In this document: positions 25,731-33,725 of the stretch, one piece after another
How positions within the stretch are numbered: the stretch's first letter is position 1
How the letters are laid out: every line of letters begins with the position of its first letter
Origin: Paenibacillus sp. SYP-B4298
GTDB taxonomy: Bacteria; Bacillota; Bacilli; Paenibacillales; Paenibacillaceae
Direction of reading: 5' to 3'
DNA: 64,000 nt
Assembly: GCF_027627475.1 (NCBI RefSeq)
Contig: NZ_CP115484.1
Location: forward strand, 1,425,501 to 1,489,500
The notes under the pieces: generated by a model
The model's input: the letters and a program-made list of their open reading frames with translations, nothing else
Databases searched by the model: none
Told to the model about the DNA's origin: nothing
Position numbers and translations under genes: made by a program

Positions 25731-27431
25731 ATGGGATTAGAGCTGCCTGCTGGCTTTGCCAGCAAAATGAAGGGACTGCTCGCAGCAGAGTTTGATGATT
25801 TTATGGCATCGTATGATGCCAAGCGATGGTACGGGCTACGTGTGAATAGACTGAAGCTGACGCCGCAAGCGTATGCTGCGCTCGCCCCGGAGGGGTTGCA
25901 GCTAAGCCCGATTCCTTGGGTGGAGGAGGGCTTCTATTATGAAGAGACCGCTCGTCCGGGGAAGCACCCGCACTATCATGCGGGTCTGTATTATATTCAG
26001 GAGCCGAGCGCGATGGTTCCGGCGGAGCTGCTGGATGTGCAGCCAGGCCATCGGGTGCTCGACCTGTGTGCGGCTCCGGGGGGCAAGTCGACGCAGCTTG
26101 CCGGCAAGCTCGGCGGAGAGGGATTGCTGGTTGCCAATGATAATGCGCGGGAGCGCACGAAGGCGCTCGCCAAAAATATCGAGCTGGCGGGCGTGCGCAA
26201 TGCGATCGTGCTCCATGAGGAGCCAGCCGCGCTGGCCGAAGTGTTCGGCGCTTATTTCGACCGAATTCTAGTGGATGCCCCCTGCTCCGGCGAAGGCATG
26301 TTCCGCAAGGATGAGTCGATGATTCGGCAGTGGGAGCGGCATTCCGTGGAGCACTGTGCGCGAATGCAGGAGGACATATTGAACCATGCCGCGCGCATGC
26401 TGGCTCCGGGCGGGCGGCTCGTCTACTCCACCTGTACGTTCTCGCCAGAGGAGAATGAAGAGCGGATCGCCGCCTTGCTCGCCCGGCATCCCGAGCTGAG
26501 CGTGGAGGCTGTGCCCTTGGCGCATGGCTGGCAGGCTGGCCAGCCGCAATGGACAGCGGCGGCTGGCGGCAGCGCAGACGAGCGCCATGCCGCGGCGCAG
26601 GTAGCGGGCACCGTTCGGCTGTGGCCGCATCATGTGCGCGGCGAGGGGCACTATGCGGCGGTGCTGCGCAAGGCGGAGCAGACGCCCGCGGCAGTCGAGC
26701 CGCTATATGCGGGCGGCTCCGACTTGCGAGCGGCGCGCAGCGGCTCGGCTGCCGCGAGCGCAGCGGCCGGCGGCACAGCGCCTGGCGTCGCAGCGGCCGG
26801 CGTCGCCGTGCTGTGCGCGAGCGAGCCCGGACTGCGGCGCGAGCGCCCCAGCGGTGCGCAGCCGCGCGGGGGCGGCGCTGCTGTGCACGGCAGCGCCGGA
26901 GCGCATCGCGGGGCGGCCAGGGATCGCCGCGCCGCGAGCCCGGCCGCCTCGCACAGCCGCCAGAGCGCAGCCGCGGCCCCGCAGGAGAGCTGGCGGCAGT
27001 TCGCGGCCAGCTATCTTCATGGCGCCGGGCAATGGCCGGGGCGGCTGGTGAATTACGGCAGCCGGGTATATTGCCAGCCGGCTGGGGTGCCGGAGCTGGA
27101 CGGGCTGCACGTCGTGCGCGCCGGCTGGTATCTGGGCGAGGCGGGCAAGCACCGGTTCGAGCCGTCGCAGGCGCTGGCGATGGGACTGCGCGCACCGGAG
27201 GCGCTGCTTACGCTGCAACTGACAGCAGATTGTCTGGAGTCGCTGCGCTATCTGAAGGGAGAGACGCTGCATATCGCAGCGGAGCAGATTAGGCGCAGTC
27301 CCGAGGCGCCGCAGGACATGCCGCTCAAGGGCTATGTGCTCGTCTGTATCGATGGATTCCCGGTAGGCTGGGGGAAATGGGATGGCGGCATGCTCAAAAA
27401 TGAGCTGTCTGCCGGATGGAGGTGGACGTAG
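25731..27431 (+). CDS. RsmF/NOL1-NOP2-Sun family 16S rRNA m5C methyltransferase, copy A
   Basis: This 566-residue SAM-dependent RNA methyltransferase places a 5-methyl group on cytosine. It has an N-terminal RNA-binding part (1-100), a SAM motif VLDLCAAPGGKSTQ (about 109), motif IV DAPCSGEG (C185, releases the product) and motif VI YSTCTF (C235, the nucleophile). The C-terminal RsmF-type domains cover about 425-566. Between them lies an unusual 100-residue Ala/Gly/Arg/Ser-rich linker (about 325-425) encoded by very GC-rich DNA (about 26690-26990). A paralogue with a short linker lies 2 kb downstream on the other strand. The stop is followed almost at once by the RsuA-type gene, so rRNA modification genes are grouped. 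Confidence 0.88.
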   Translation: MGLELPAGFASKMKGLLAAEFDDFMASYDAKRWYGLRVNRLKLTPQAYAALAPEGLQLSPIPWVEEGFYYEETARPGKHPHYHAGLYYIQEPSAMVPAELLDVQPGHRVLDLCAAPGGKSTQLAGKLGGEGLLVANDNARERTKALAKNIELAGVRNAIVLHEEPAALAEVFGAYFDRILVDAPCSGEGMFRKDESMIRQWERHSVEHCARMQEDILNHAARMLAPGGRLVYSTCTFSPEENEERIAALLARHPELSVEAVPLAHGWQAGQPQWTAAAGGSADERHAAAQVAGTVRLWPHHVRGEGHYAAVLRKAEQTPAAVEPLYAGGSDLRAARSGSAAASAAAGGTAPGVAAAGVAVLCASEPGLRRERPSGAQPRGGGAAVHGSAGAHRGAARDRRAASPAASHSRQSAAAAPQESWRQFAASYLHGAGQWPGRLVNYGSRVYCQPAGVPELDGLHVVRAGWYLGEAGKHRFEPSQALAMGLRAPEALLTLQLTADCLESLRYLKGETLHIAAEQIRRSPEAPQDMPLKGYVLVCIDGFPVGWGKWDGGMLKNELSAGWRWT

Positions 27432-27432
27432 G

Positions 27433-28272
27433 TTGGCTGGAAAAAATAAAATGAGGGTGGACAAGCTGCTGGCGAATATGGGCTGCGGGACGCGCAGCGA
27501 GATCAAGCGAGCGGTCAAGCAAGGCATGGTGACCGTAGACGGGCAGCAGGTCAAGGATAGCGGCCTGCAGGTAGACCCGGCGCTGCAGCGCGTCGAGTAT
27601 AATGGGGAGCGGGTGTTCTACCGAAGCGAAATCTATCTGCTGCTCAACAAGCCGCAAGGCGTCGTCTCGGCGACGGAGGATCATCGGGATCGAACGGTTA
27701 TTGATCTGCTGCGCGAGGAGGATCGCATCCTGCAGCCGTTCCCGGTCGGAAGGCTGGATAAGGATACAGAGGGGCTGCTGCTGCTGACCAATGACGGACA
27801 GCTCGCTCATGAGCTGCTGTCGCCGCGCAAGCATGTGAACAAGACCTATGAGGCGCGAGTACGAGGACGGGTGGATGAGCAGGATCGGCAACAGTTTGCC
27901 GCCGGGGTGACGCTGGATGACGGCTATGTGACGATGCCGGCAGAGCTGACGGTTCTGGAGGTTCGAGAGCAGGGGCAGCATGAGCATGAGGAGAATGATA
28001 TGGATTCTGAGCATGACGCTCCTGCTCGGGATACGCATTCTTGGATTCGGTTGACGATTCAAGAGGGGAAGTTTCACCAGGTGAAGCGGATGTTCGAGGC
28101 CGTTGGCAAGAAGGTGCTGGAGCTGCGCAGAGTGGCGATGGGGCCGCTGCAGCTCGATCCCGCCCTTGCGAGCGGCCAATATAGAGAGCTGACGGCGGAG
28201 GAAGTAGCAAGGCTGCGCGCACACCGCGGAGGAAAGCCGATCGGCAAGGAGGAGAGCAACGATGAAGTATGA
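27433..28272 (+). CDS. RsuA/RluB-type rRNA pseudouridine synthase
   Basis: This 279-residue enzyme isomerises uridine to pseudouridine in ribosomal RNA. An N-terminal S4 RNA-binding domain (MRVDKLLANMGCGTRSEIKR) precedes the catalytic domain; the catalytic Asp is in PVGRLDKDTEGLLLLTNDG. A His/Glu/Asp-rich insertion (about 185-205) lies before the C-terminal segment QEGKFHQVKRMFEAVGKKV. The TTG start at 27433, one base after the previous stop, is preceded by GGAGG; ATG 27451 is an alternative without a good site. The stop overlaps the start of the HAD gene by 11 nt, so rsmF-like, rsuA-like and HAD genes form a coupled operon. Confidence 0.88.
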   Translation: MAGKNKMRVDKLLANMGCGTRSEIKRAVKQGMVTVDGQQVKDSGLQVDPALQRVEYNGERVFYRSEIYLLLNKPQGVVSATEDHRDRTVIDLLREEDRILQPFPVGRLDKDTEGLLLLTNDGQLAHELLSPRKHVNKTYEARVRGRVDEQDRQQFAAGVTLDDGYVTMPAELTVLEVREQGQHEHEENDMDSEHDAPARDTHSWIRLTIQEGKFHQVKRMFEAVGKKVLELRRVAMGPLQLDPALASGQYRELTAEEVARLRAHRGGKPIGKEESNDEV

Positions 28273-29053
28273 TATGATCGCCCTGGACGTAGACGGAACA
28301 TTGCTGACGGATGACCATGAGTTGACAGCGGGAACGATCGAGGCTGTGCGGGCCGCTGCATCTGGCGGAGCGGAGATTGTATTGTGTACAGGTCGTGGCC
28401 CGGCCATTACGATCCCGATATTAGAGCAGATGGGACTGGCAGGCACCGTCATTACACATAACGGGGCAGCGACGGTTGATTCCGCAAGCCGTGAGGTGAT
28501 TACTCAATTCAGCTTCACGCAGGACCGCATCCAGGCTTGCCTCGCGTATTGCCGGGAGCGCGGCATTCATTATGATCTGAACACAGCCTTTGAGCTGTAT
28601 ATTGAAGCGCATGCGGTTCCAGAGGCCGAAGAGATGTACGGGCATTACGGAGCTTCGCCGATCCGCCTCAAGCCGGGCGCCCTCCCCGAAGGAGAGCTGG
28701 TGAAAATGTGTCTGTTCGGATCGCTCGAGGCCATCGATGAGATTCAGCGCGATCATGAGCTGTGGGCGGGCGACATGCAGTATATTCGCAGCGGCGACAA
28801 CTTCCTGGATGTGATGCATCCACAAGCGAGCAAGGGCACGGCGTTGCGGGAGCTGTCTCGTAAGCGCGGCATTGATCCGGAGCGGATTATGGCGATCGGG
28901 AATTATTATAATGACATCGCGATGCTTCAACTGGCCGGGATGGGGATTGCCATGGACAATTCCCCGGACGAGGTGAAGGCGTCTGCGGATGTCGTGACGC
29001 TCTCCAACGGCGAGGAAGGCGTGAAGCATGCACTGATAACATATCTGTATTGA
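28262..29053 (+). CDS. HAD-superfamily phosphatase, Cof subfamily
   Basis: This 263-residue hydrolase has HAD motif I DVDGTLLTDD (nucleophile Asp and acid/base Asp), motif II CTGRG, motif III Lys in ASKGTALREL and motif IV IGNYYNDIAML. The large type-IIB cap of the Cof/YidA group lies between motifs II and III. These enzymes dephosphorylate sugar phosphates, flavin precursors or PLP with overlapping specificity, so the substrate cannot be named. AAGGAGGA precedes ATG 28262, which lies inside the end of the pseudouridine synthase gene. Confidence 0.88.
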   Translation: MKYDMIALDVDGTLLTDDHELTAGTIEAVRAAASGGAEIVLCTGRGPAITIPILEQMGLAGTVITHNGAATVDSASREVITQFSFTQDRIQACLAYCRERGIHYDLNTAFELYIEAHAVPEAEEMYGHYGASPIRLKPGALPEGELVKMCLFGSLEAIDEIQRDHELWAGDMQYIRSGDNFLDVMHPQASKGTALRELSRKRGIDPERIMAIGNYYNDIAMLQLAGMGIAMDNSPDEVKASADVVTLSNGEEGVKHALITYLY

Positions 29054-29056
29054 ACG

Positions 29057-29097
29057 AAATATAAGCTGCGTCCGCATAAGGGGCGCAGCTTATATTT
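29057..29097. terminator. Perfect 14-bp hairpin, probably a bidirectional terminator
   Basis: Stem 29057-29070 pairs with 29084-29097, lying just after the HAD gene and convergent with the yjcZ-like gene, so it may serve both. Confidence 0.75.
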
Positions 29098-29135
29098 ATA
29101 ATGCGGCTTCTACCGGTTGTTCAATTTAGGGGGAA

Positions 29136-29228
29136 CTAGTACAGAAAACCGCGGGAAATGATTACAAGCAGAATGAACAGAACCAGGATCGCACCAGTCG
29201 ACGTAAAGCCTCCAGCTACACCACTCAT
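29136..29228 (-). CDS. YjcZ-family small sporulation protein (30 residues)
   Basis: This is a 30-residue peptide on the minus strand, ATG at 29226-29228 and TAG at 29136-29138. It begins MSGVAGGFTSTG and continues into a single hydrophobic helix (AILVLFILLVIIS) ending RGFLY. The Gly-rich start followed by FALIVVLFILLIII-like residues is the pattern of YjcZ/YhcR-type sporulation peptides of Bacillales, often found in several copies. GGGAGGAA lies about 8 nt before the start. Far too short for usual gene calling. The role in spores is inferred from the family. Confidence 0.8.
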   Translation of the reverse strand: MSGVAGGFTSTGAILVLFILLVIISRGFLY

Positions 29229-29483
29229 ATTCAAATTCCTCCCTGAATAAAATTCCGGCGCCGTATTCTGGCCTTGCTTGAACATCTGTGTCGTGGCATC
29301 CGGTATACGTTATCATATGAACTCAGGCGGAATTCGATTGGACGCTTGCCCGACAGTACGACAATTGGGCATCAGGGGCGCGCTGGTCTGGTTGTCCTGC
29401 AGACATTCTGCAGGGGGCAGCAAGCCCCCGTGGCGCCTGGAGCTGCAAGACGTAGCTGAGAAGCTAGGGTGTGTATGCACGCC
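29229..29483. other. Gene-free spacer with two hairpins
   Basis: No gene is seen. Two adjoining hairpins occur: CCTGCAGA/TCTGCAGG (29396-29414) and GGGGGC/GCCCCC just after. They could end transcription of the minus-strand methyltransferase gene, although no T run follows. Confidence 0.4.
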
Positions 29484-30869
29484 CTAAGGACGACGGAGAC
29501 CCTTGGGCAGATGATTCTTCACTTGACCTCCGCTTGCCTTGCCCCAGCCCAGGGGCAGCCCCTCTACGGCAACCAGTCCCCAGCCGCTGGAGCCGCTCGT
29601 TGCCGGAAGGGTCTCGCCGCGGAGATAGGCGGCCAGGAGCGGGTCATCTCCATGGTAGCTCTGCACCCATGCGGCGGAGGAGGCGGGGACAGCCAGAGCC
29701 AGCGCGTGGGCGGGCTCGAAGCGTCCCTTGCGCACATAGCCAAGCTGCAGCCCTGGGCGGAGAATGCGCAGGCCATCCAGCGCAGCGGCTGGCAGCTCTC
29801 CTCCTGTTGGCTGAGGCAGCCAGTATAGCGCCTCGCCAAACCGCAGCGGTTGCCCTTGGCCGAGGGTGAAGCCGGGCAGCGACTGGCTGCAGAAGGCATG
29901 CCACAGCTCCATGTCGGCGCTCGCCGCGGAGCGGCTCCGCCCGTCCGTGCGGCTGCGCTTGCTGACTCCGCGGCGGCTGGGGCCGCTAAGCTCTGTATCG
30001 CTGCCGTCCGCTTGCTTGCGCAGTACAGCAACGAAATGTCCCTCGCCCCGCACCTCATGCGGCCATAGCCGCTCCATGCGCTGGAGTGAGAACTCGGGAT
30101 GGCGCAGCAGAAACTGCTCGATGCATTCTTCATTTTCCAGGCGATTGAATGTACAGGTCGAATAGGCGAGGACGCCTCCAGGCCGCAGCATGATGGAAGC
30201 ATGCTCCAGTATATCCGCCTGACGGGCAGCACACATCTGCGTATGCTCAACTGACCATTCGGCAATCGCATCCGGGTCCTTGCGGAACATCCCTTCACCG
30301 GAGCAGGGGGCATCGAGCATAATCCGGTCAAAAAACTGCGGGAAGCGCGCCGACAGCTCATCTGGCGCCGCCTGGGTAACGATCGCATTGCGAATGCCCA
30401 TCCGCTCGACATTCTCGCTCAATATTTTCGCCCGGGCGGGATGAATCTCATTGGCGATCAGCAGTCCTGCGCCTTGCATCCGTGCGGCGATCTGGGTCGT
30501 CTTGCCTCCTGGGGCTGCCGCCAGATCGAGAATCGTCTCTCCAGGGAGAGGAGCCAGTAGCTCGACAGATGACATGGCAGACGGCTCCTGGATATAATAC
30601 AGGCCGGCTGCATGGTATGGATGCTTGCCGGGCCGGGCAGGCTCCTCATAATAATAACCGTCCGCACACCAGGGAACCGGCTGAAGCCCGAACCGTTGCT
30701 TGGCTTCAGCAATCGCATCATCATACGACGCAGAATCGCCACTTTTGAGTGTGTTCAGACGCAGCCCGGCAGCACGAGGCTCCGCGTAGCTGGCCAGGAA
30801 AGCCTCGGCATCGTGATGAAGCATACTTTTCATTTGCGTGATATAATATAAAGGAAGAAGTTGTTGCAT
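29484..30869 (-). CDS. RsmF/NOL1-NOP2-Sun family 16S rRNA m5C methyltransferase, copy B
   Basis: This 461-residue paralogue of the enzyme at 25731 shares long near-identical stretches such as EEPARPGKHPYHAAGLYYIQ, LDAPCSGEGMFRKD and AYSTCTFNRLENEE. Both catalytic Cys residues and the SAM motif ILDLAAAPGGKTTQ are intact. The linker between catalytic and C-terminal domains is short (Ser/Arg-rich, about 30 residues), in contrast to the 100-residue linker of copy A. The start is ATG 30867-30869 with AAAGGAG upstream; the frame is open 20 codons further without a site. Two copies 2 kb apart in opposite directions suggest old duplication with separate targets (for example C1407-like and another cytosine). 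Confidence 0.88.
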   Translation of the reverse strand: MQQLLPLYYITQMKSMLHHDAEAFLASYAEPRAAGLRLNTLKSGDSASYDDAIAEAKQRFGLQPVPWCADGYYYEEPARPGKHPYHAAGLYYIQEPSAMSSVELLAPLPGETILDLAAAPGGKTTQIAARMQGAGLLIANEIHPARAKILSENVERMGIRNAIVTQAAPDELSARFPQFFDRIMLDAPCSGEGMFRKDPDAIAEWSVEHTQMCAARQADILEHASIMLRPGGVLAYSTCTFNRLENEECIEQFLLRHPEFSLQRMERLWPHEVRGEGHFVAVLRKQADGSDTELSGPSRRGVSKRSRTDGRSRSAASADMELWHAFCSQSLPGFTLGQGQPLRFGEALYWLPQPTGGELPAAALDGLRILRPGLQLGYVRKGRFEPAHALALAVPASSAAWVQSYHGDDPLLAAYLRGETLPATSGSSGWGLVAVEGLPLGWGKASGGQVKNHLPKGLRRP

Positions 30870-30957
30870 AGGGATAAGACTCCTTTGGCTCATTGAATAT
30901 AGGCTAGGCCGATGAATGCTCGGGCCCATATGGCATGGGAAGAACCTTCGCTATAGC

Positions 30958-30966
30958 ATTATAGCA
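30958..30966 (-). promoter_or_regulatory. Extended -10 promoter candidate for methyltransferase copy B
   Basis: On the minus strand TGCTATAAT (TGn plus a perfect TATAAT) lies about 90 nt upstream of the start codon. No good -35 box was seen. Confidence 0.35.
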
Positions 30967-31046
30967 TATCCATCCGCGCTCCGGGTTGGCGGCAGGCTGC
31001 TGGCAGAGGGGCAGACTTGCCACGACCAGTAAGGGAAGGAGAACGC

Positions 31047-31076
31047 TTGTAATAGCGGATCGTATCATTGTATAAA
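31047..31076 (+). promoter_or_regulatory. Predicted sigma-A promoter for the AI-2E-family transporter gene
   Basis: TTGTAA (31047-31052), an 18-bp spacer and TATAAA (31071-31076) lie about 70 nt upstream of the start codon. Confidence 0.4.
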
Positions 31077-31144
31077 TCATACTATATGGACAACTGAGCC
31101 TGCCCGGCTCGTTATCACTTATGCAGAAGCGGAGGAACTACCAG

Positions 31145-32284
31145 ATGGAAGGGATACGATCTGGCTCGGAACGATTTCGTCAGTTCATTTTGAACAACAG
31201 GTTTGTCATGTTTTTACTGGTATTGCTGCTCATTGGACTGAATATTATGGTCTTCAACAGAATTGCTTTTATTTTCGTCCCGCTGGTTGTGCTGGTGAAG
31301 ACGGTACTGCTGCCCATTATATTGACTGGTGTCGTCTATTACCTGACGAATCCGCTGGTGGATTGGCTGGAGCATCATAAGATTAAGCGTACATACTCGA
31401 TTATCACCCTCTTTCTTCTAATTATTGCCATTGTTGTCTTCTTGCTTCGTTCCGTCATCCCGCTCATTGGGAACCAGGTGATGAGCCTGGTCGATAATTT
31501 CCCGACCTATGCGGTACAAGTGCAGGGTATGCTCGATGAAAATGTGGACAGCTCCGTATTGAAACAGCTTCAGGAGTGGTTGAAATTCAATGTCGCTGAT
31601 CTGCTGCAGCAGGCTTCTGATCAAGCGGCTAACCTTCTGCAGAATGCCTGGGCTGCAATTGGAGCCGTGCTCGGCAAGCTGACCGAGATTGTTCTGGCAA
31701 TCGCGACCGTACCGTTCATATTGTTCTACCTGCTGCGCGACGGCAAGCGGCTTCCTACCTACATCCTGAGGTTTCTGCCAACAAGGCTGCGCGGCTCCAG
31801 CCTGGAGATCATGACCGAGATGAACCATCAGATCAGCTCTTATATTCGCGGTCAGGTTATTGTCAGCTTCTGTATAGGCGGGCTGCTCTATATAGGCTAT
31901 CTGGTGATTGGGCTGGAATACTCCCTCGTACTGGCGATTATTGCGGCATGTACTGCCGTAGTCCCGTATCTCGGCCCTGCGATTGCGATTACCCCGGCGC
32001 TTATCGTGGCTGTCGTCAACTCGCCGATTATGCTGCTGAAGATGATCGCGGTCTGGACGGTAGTGCAACTGATCGAAGGGAAGTTCATCTCGCCGCAAAT
32101 TATGGGTAAGAGCTTGAGCATCCATCCGATTACCATCATCTTCGTCATCCTGACAGCAGGCAATCTGTTCGGAATCTTCGGCATCATCCTGGCTGTGCCA
32201 GGCTACGCGGTGCTCAAGGTGATGGTGATGCATCTGTTCAGATGGTTTGAGCGGCGCTCGGGGCTGTATGAGCTGAAGAAGTGA
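31145..32284 (+). CDS. AI-2E/YtvI/PerM-family membrane transporter
   Basis: This 379-residue integral membrane protein has about eight hydrophobic segments and the family stretch VPYLGPAIAITPALIVAVVNSP, followed by QLIEGKFISPQIMGKSLSIHP. Family members have been linked to AI-2 export, Na+/H+ antiport and sporulation (YtvI); the substrate cannot be deduced from the sequence. The start at ATG 31145 has GGAGGA 8 nt upstream; an ATG eight codons earlier has no such site. It is a single-gene unit ending in a perfect 14-bp terminator. Confidence 0.85.
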   Translation: MEGIRSGSERFRQFILNNRFVMFLLVLLLIGLNIMVFNRIAFIFVPLVVLVKTVLLPIILTGVVYYLTNPLVDWLEHHKIKRTYSIITLFLLIIAIVVFLLRSVIPLIGNQVMSLVDNFPTYAVQVQGMLDENVDSSVLKQLQEWLKFNVADLLQQASDQAANLLQNAWAAIGAVLGKLTEIVLAIATVPFILFYLLRDGKRLPTYILRFLPTRLRGSSLEIMTEMNHQISSYIRGQVIVSFCIGGLLYIGYLVIGLEYSLVLAIIAACTAVVPYLGPAIAITPALIVAVVNSPIMLLKMIAVWTVVQLIEGKFISPQIMGKSLSIHPITIIFVILTAGNLFGIFGIILAVPGYAVLKVMVMHLFRWFERRSGLYELKK

Positions 32285-32319
32285 CGGGCTTTAATAAAGT
32301 GGGAATGGAGTAATAGAAC

Positions 32320-32353
32320 AAGGCGCAGACGAAGCTTTCGTCTGCGCCTTTTA
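32320..32353 (+). terminator. Terminator after the AI-2E-family gene
   Basis: A perfect 14-bp stem (32320-32333 with 32337-32350), a 3-base loop and a following TTTT are present. Confidence 0.88.
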
Positions 32354-32381
32354 AATCCATTTACATCAATTAAACTCATAT

Positions 32382-32552
32382 AAAGGTATCTATCGCAGCC
32401 AACATGTGACTGTGTATCATTGTCGCTTGAAAGAGTGGATGGATCGTTTCAATGGTGTAGCTACACGATACTTAGATAATTATTTGCTATTAGCATCATG
32501 TCAAAAACTAACTGTACAAAGGTTGTGTTCATATTTAGTTGAATACATTTGA
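32382..32552 (+). pseudogene. 3' remnant of an IS1595 (ISXO2-like) transposase gene
   Basis: The plus-strand frame from about 32382 to the TGA at 32550-32552 has no start codon of its own but encodes [20 protein letters not shown] followed by LDNYL. That is the characteristic C-terminal segment of ISXO2-like transposases (HxRLKxWMxRFxGVATxYLxNYL). Everything upstream of about residue 1 of this fragment is gone, and neither terminal inverted repeats nor a target duplication were found. The DNA here is clearly richer in A and T than the flanking genes. Its 3' end overlaps the end of the convergent gene at 32535. Confidence 0.7.
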
Positions 32553-32858
32553 AGAAATTTCACCATTAGAGTAGTAACGAATTGCCTTTCCTTTTTTTTG
32601 GGCATATTCAATCTCTCTTTTTGTGCTACTTCCAATGTAACCATTCACATCTATCACGAATATTTCATCGGAAATATCGATTTTTCTAAAATGGAGATTG
32701 CCAAGTCGTTCAGCTTGTTGCTCAGTTATTTCAAACCCTTCACTTTGCTCAAAGAAGGCGAGGCTGATTACAATATTTCCTTGAAGTGTAAGGAAGGCAT
32801 TAGCCTGTTCGAATTGTTCTTTGAACTTTGTAGAGCCACATAAAGTTATTATTTTCAT
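32535..32858 (-). CDS. Small nucleoside 2-deoxyribosyltransferase-like protein
   Basis: This 107-residue protein starts [20 protein letters not shown], the nucleotide-binding opening of the nucleoside deoxyribosyltransferase-like fold, and contains [20 protein letters not shown], where an Asp and the SS(T)KREIEYA helix are typical. Such proteins act on nucleosides or nucleotides or in phage and defence settings; activity cannot be fixed here. The start at 32858 has GAAAGG 8 nt upstream; an ATG two codons earlier is too close to it. It lies in the AT-rich islet with the transposase remnant and a GrpB-family gene and was probably acquired with them. Confidence 0.7.
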   Translation of the reverse strand: MKIITLCGSTKFKEQFEQANAFLTLQGNIVISLAFFEQSEGFEITEQQAERLGNLHFRKIDISDEIFVIDVNGYIGSSTKREIEYAQKKGKAIRYYSNGEISSNVFN

Positions 32859-32878
32859 AATCATTGCCTTTCATAAAT

Positions 32879-33391
32879 TTAGTTATATTTTGCAAACCAT
32901 GCAAGAGCAAGCTGCTCCATTTCCGTCACAAATGCTTTCTTGGCTGGACTATATCCGCTTGTATCTTCAAAATGTCGGGTTAATTCTTCCTTGAATCGAC
33001 TGTATCTCACAACCTCTTCGGGATGAGCTTTTAGATAGTCTCTAAATACGAGATGCCGTTCAATTTGGGGGTTATTCATCTCATAGAAATGGATATGATG
33101 CGTTCTGTTCTCCCCACCCTTGCGGAATAACCTTCTTCCTGGAATGCCCCATTCTCCTGCAACATCATAACCAAGAGCACGCATCTTGTCATTAAACAAA
33201 TCAATCTGATGGATGCTTGTTACAATACACATCATATCAATGACAGGCTTAGCTTTCATTCCAGGAACCGATGTACTTCCAAAATGCTCAAACCGCACGA
33301 TCTCCTCGTTAAAGATGGTTTTCAGGAACACAGCTTCCTCGTGAAAAAGCCTCATCCAATCCTCACTGAATTCACTAAGCCTAACCTTCAT
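32879..33391 (-). CDS. GrpB-family (UPF0157) nucleotidyltransferase-like protein
   Basis: This 170-residue protein has the GrpB pattern: FEHFGSTSVPGMKAKPVIDM (nucleotidyltransferase-type GS and DxD-like acidic residues), then HHIHFYEMNNPQIERHLVFR and an alpha-helical end. The family belongs to the nucleotidyltransferase fold; its reaction is unknown. AAGGAGG lies 6 nt before the ATG at 33389-33391. It is read in the same direction as the deoxyribosyltransferase-like gene, 20 nt upstream of it, in the AT-rich islet. Confidence 0.85.
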   Translation of the reverse strand: MKVRLSEFSEDWMRLFHEEAVFLKTIFNEEIVRFEHFGSTSVPGMKAKPVIDMMCIVTSIHQIDLFNDKMRALGYDVAGEWGIPGRRLFRKGGENRTHHIHFYEMNNPQIERHLVFRDYLKAHPEEVVRYSRFKEELTRHFEDTSGYSPAKKAFVTEMEQLALAWFAKYN

Positions 33392-33725
33392 AACAGCCTC
33401 CTTACTTGTACTCGGTCAGAGTAAATATATTCCACATCATGTGATAGAATCCTGTCTGTCAGCTTAACAAGCATAAGTAAGAAGTTGAAGGTCTGCGTTT
33501 GTACAGGAGCAATTCTTCAAATGATATTATGGACTGAACAAAATTATCAGTTTTGGATATATAGATACAAACCATAATCTGATAAGCTAGCCTTATATTC
33601 TCCAACCAGAGATGACAGAACAGATGAATAACACCGAGGAAGGCGAGAGCTCTTGATGGCCATACGGCATATCAAGCGCCAAGGGAAGCACTTCGACGAG
33701 GCGGGTGTAGAAAGAGGGGGAAGAC
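33392..33725. other. Gene-free AT-rich region upstream of the PLP-enzyme cluster
   Basis: No gene is seen. It holds the regulatory region of the PLP cluster: an inverted repeat TTATCAG (33544-33550) / CTGATAA (33579-33585) and the LysR-box candidate at 33582-33596. No convincing -35/-10 pair could be fixed. Confidence 0.5.
33582..33596. promoter_or_regulatory. LysR-type box candidate upstream of yggS-pdxS
   Basis: ATAAG-CTAGC-CTTAT has the inverted-repeat T-N11-A form bound by LysR regulators. It lies 130 nt upstream of the first PLP-cluster gene. A near copy, ATAGG-TATTA-CTTAT, stands in front of the LysR gene at 41869-41883. Confidence 0.4.

Noticed and set aside
25801-27195. A 464-codon minus-strand frame opposite methyltransferase copy A
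   Set aside because: It has an Arg/Pro/Ala composition typical of antisense frames in GC-rich DNA and no start signals.
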